From assembly GCA_947462865.1 (NCBI GenBank), contig CANHRW010000117.1, positions 1 through 6,447 of the forward strand: DNA of 6,447 nucleotides, in the 5' to 3' direction. Shown here piece by piece: positions 5,125 through 6,447 of the stretch. The position numbers were made by a program, and so were the translations under genes. Position 1 is the stretch's first letter, and the number at the start of each line of letters is the position of its first letter. This stretch comes from Bacteroidota bacterium. GTDB taxonomy: Bacteria > Bacteroidota > Bacteroidia > UKL13-3. Below the pieces are notes generated by a model. That model saw only the letters and a list, made by a program, of their open reading frames with translations, searched no databases and was not told where the DNA came from.

Positions 5125-5592
5125 ATGAACAACAACGATATTTTGCGCAGGTTGCGGTATGCATTTCATATGAACGATGCAATGATGCTGAATGTTTTTG
5201 CTGATGGTGGAGCAATTATTGAAAAAGAACAATTGGGTATTTGGCTCAAGAAAGAAGAGGATGAAGGGTTCCAACCTATTTACGACAAAGACTTGGCTGC
5301 ATTTTTAAATGGGTTCATCATTTTAAAACGTGGAAAGAAAGAAGGAGAACTACCAAACCCTGAAAAGAGTTTGAACAACAATACCATTTTCAGAAAACTC
5401 AAAATTGCACTCAATTTAAAAGACGAAGATATTTTAGCAATTTTAGCACTTGCCGATTTCAAATTCAGCAAACATGAATTGAGTGCCTTGTTCAGAAAAC
5501 CCGATCAAGAGCAATACCGTGTATGTAAGGACCAAGTATTGAGAAATTTTTTAACGGGACTACAAATCAAGTTTCACCCCAATAAAATTTAA
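5125..5592 (+). CDS. DUF1456 family protein (YehS-like)
   Basis: The 155 residues match the DUF1456/YehS family across their length. The protein is two copies of one repeat of about 65-70 residues. Copy one starts NNNDILRRLRYAFHMND (2-18) and ends AAFLNGFIILKRG (58-70). Copy two starts NNNTIFRKLKIALNLKD (84-100) and ends RNFLTGLQIKFHP (140-152), with SKHELSALFRKP between. The repeats keep the N-N-(I/L)-RKL-ALNL and FL-G-I-K pattern. The family is cytoplasmic, widespread and of unknown function. No catalytic residues are evident; the basic helices could bind nucleic acid, which is speculation. The start at 5125 is fixed by the family's MNNNDILRR beginning. Its stop overlaps that of the convergent deaminase gene by 4 bp, and no terminator lies between. 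Confidence 0.92.
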   Translation: MNNNDILRRLRYAFHMNDAMMLNVFADGGAIIEKEQLGIWLKKEEDEGFQPIYDKDLAAFLNGFIILKRGKKEGELPNPEKSLNNNTIFRKLKIALNLKDEDILAILALADFKFSKHELSALFRKPDQEQYRVCKDQVLRNFLTGLQIKFHPNKI

Positions 5593-6083
5593 TACTGTTG
5601 AATTTCATCGTGTATAAAATGGAGTTGAACACCTGCTTCTTTAAATAGGGCTTCACTTTCTAAACCTGCATGGTATTTGCGCTCACAAACCACTCGCTTA
5701 ATACCACAGTTAATGATTAACATGGCGCATACTCGGCAAGGTGTCATTCTACAATACAAAGTTGCTCCATCTATTGAAACTCCGTTTTTAGCAGCTTGGC
5801 AAATGGCATTTTGTTCTGCATGAACGGTTCTTACGCAGTGTTCTGTTATGCTTTCATCTGCATGCAACATTTTTTTCATTTGATGACCTACTTCATCACA
5901 ATGCGCTAATCCAATGGGTGAACCTACATAGCCTGTTACCAACAATTGGTTGTCTTTGGCAATAACGCAGCCGCTTCTGCCCCTGTCGCACGTTGCCCTT
6001 TTACTAATGGCCTCCATTACCTCCATAAAATAGGCATCCCAACTGGGTCTCTGGTAGTTTGATGTTGTGCTTGAACTCGTCAT
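5589..6083 (-). CDS. dCMP deaminase family protein (ComEB-like cytidine/deoxycytidylate deaminase)
   Basis: The 164-residue protein has the cytidine/deoxycytidylate deaminase fold. The N-terminal RPSWDAYFMEVMEAISKRATC (12-32) is the usual dCMP deaminase beginning, followed by GCVIAKDNQLLVTGYVGSP. The zinc site is His88-Ala-Glu90 (H-A-E, Glu90 as proton shuttle) with Pro115-Cys116-x-x-Cys119. The AEQNAI and GATLY segments around these are standard. dCMP deaminase turns dCMP into dUMP, feeding thymidylate synthesis in the cytoplasm. Asp/Glu/His/Cys residues at 61-63 and 82-83 may belong to a second metal site seen in some members. Substrate assignment comes from family resemblance; a related nucleotide deaminase cannot be excluded. 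The gene lies 24 nt downstream of the preceding minus-strand gene, so the two are probably cotranscribed. A start at ATG 6083 precedes the conserved block by 12 residues. Confidence 0.92.
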   Translation of the reverse strand: MTSSSTTSNYQRPSWDAYFMEVMEAISKRATCDRGRSGCVIAKDNQLLVTGYVGSPIGLAHCDEVGHQMKKMLHADESITEHCVRTVHAEQNAICQAAKNGVSIDGATLYCRMTPCRVCAMLIINCGIKRVVCERKYHAGLESEALFKEAGVQLHFIHDEIQQY

Positions 6084-6107
6084 AAATATAATTAAAACTG
6101 TAACTAA

Positions 6108-6447
6108 TTAAATATTCAGTTTACCTATTGATCTTAGAAATTTAAAAATGATTTGATTCATGAAATGCGGAAGGTAATACATGGTCTTTAAAAGGTTCAA
6201 TGCATTTCTCTTGGGGCAATATGCCAATTCTTCTCTCGAAAACCAATAAGTTGCTTGTAGTTTATTACCTGAATGTATACAAGAAAATACAACCCCAAAA
6301 ACAATACAGGCTACAAATTCTTGAAAGGCTTTTTGATAGGGCCAAAGTGACTCGTTGTCCTTGTATAGCTGATGGTACTTTTCAAGTAGAATTTTATACG
6401 ATTCAAAATGAATAGATTCGTGAGACCTGTTACTGGTGTTGTGGTAA
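6108..6447 (-). CDS. C-terminal end of an unidentified protein, possibly a glycosyltransferase
   Basis: The minus strand is open from the right edge to TAA at 6110-6108, giving the last 112 residues of a protein whose start lies outside the window. It begins YHNTSNRSHES and continues with a helical, charged segment ESYKILLEKYHQLYKDN (15-31). Next comes a mildly hydrophobic stretch at about 42-59, then REELAYCPKRNALNLLKTMYYLP (71-93) and a basic end. The Tyr/Asn/Ser-Arg-Ser start followed by a YK..LEKY..LY helix resembles the C-terminal tails of family 2 glycosyltransferases, but no diagnostic DxD motif is in view, so that is a weak guess. It ends 24 nt before the deaminase start on the same strand. 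The plus-strand open frame at 6200-6415 lies inside it and is a shadow. Confidence 0.6.
   Translation of the reverse strand, partial: YHNTSNRSHESIHFESYKILLEKYHQLYKDNESLWPYQKAFQEFVACIVFGVVFSCIHSGNKLQATYWFSREELAYCPKRNALNLLKTMYYLPHFMNQIIFKFLRSIGKLNI

Noticed and set aside
4758..5471. Minus-strand open frames 4758-5093, 5068-5274 and 5280-5471
   Set aside because: They are antisense to the DUF4190-like domain and to the DUF1456 gene, whose plus-strand products have clear family patterns.
6200..6415. Plus-strand open frame of 71 codons
   Set aside because: The opposite strand is open over the whole region to the window edge, has a more protein-like product and leads into the deaminase on the same strand.

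Overview
The window looks like chromosomal DNA of a Bacteroidota bacterium, and a Chitinophagales/Sphingobacteriia-type member is my best guess. The reasons are: AT-rich intergenic DNA, starts without Shine-Dalgarno sequences, a lipoprotein with a K-D-D surface-export signal after its lipid cysteine, a secreted protein whose mature end begins with the Bacteroidota-typical 'IGIG..NPKATLDI' signature, a TAnnTTTG-type -7 promoter box, and an arsR/DUF6428/arsC order familiar from this phylum. The assignment is inference; no rRNA or marker gene is present.

Layout. (1) 1-1223, minus strand: most of a surface lipoprotein built from about four bacterial Ig-like (BIG2-type) domains, running off the left edge. 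(2) 1224-1525: a divergent intergenic region with a perfect 10-bp hairpin before the lipoprotein and a perfect 16-bp palindrome just before arsR. (3) 1526-2902, plus strand: a compact arsenic operon, arsR - DUF6428 protein - a 41-codon small membrane-protein ORF - arsC. No arsenite efflux pump follows. (4) 2983-4400: a secreted tail-collar-like protein followed 11 nt later by a lipoprotein of unknown function. (5) 4454-5079: a lipoprotein/membrane gene with a DUF4190-like C-terminus, split by a one-base frameshift in an A8 tract. (6) 5125-5592: a DUF1456/YehS-family protein behind a perfect -7 box. (7) 5589-6447, minus strand: a dCMP deaminase family gene preceded by the C-terminal end of an unidentified protein, possibly a glycosyltransferase. 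The deaminase is convergent with the DUF1456 gene and overlaps it by 4 bp.

The only clear functional unit is the ars operon. ArsR should sense As(III) and repress from the palindrome next to its start. ArsC has every catalytic residue of the thioredoxin-coupled arsenate reductases and should make As(III). The DUF6428 protein is a usual cysteine-tailed companion of unknown function. Because the efflux step is absent here, it would have to be encoded elsewhere. I see no mobile element, CRISPR array, RNA gene or defence system. The least expected items are the 41-aa ORF inside the ars operon, the A8 frameshift, and the palindromes in front of three genes.
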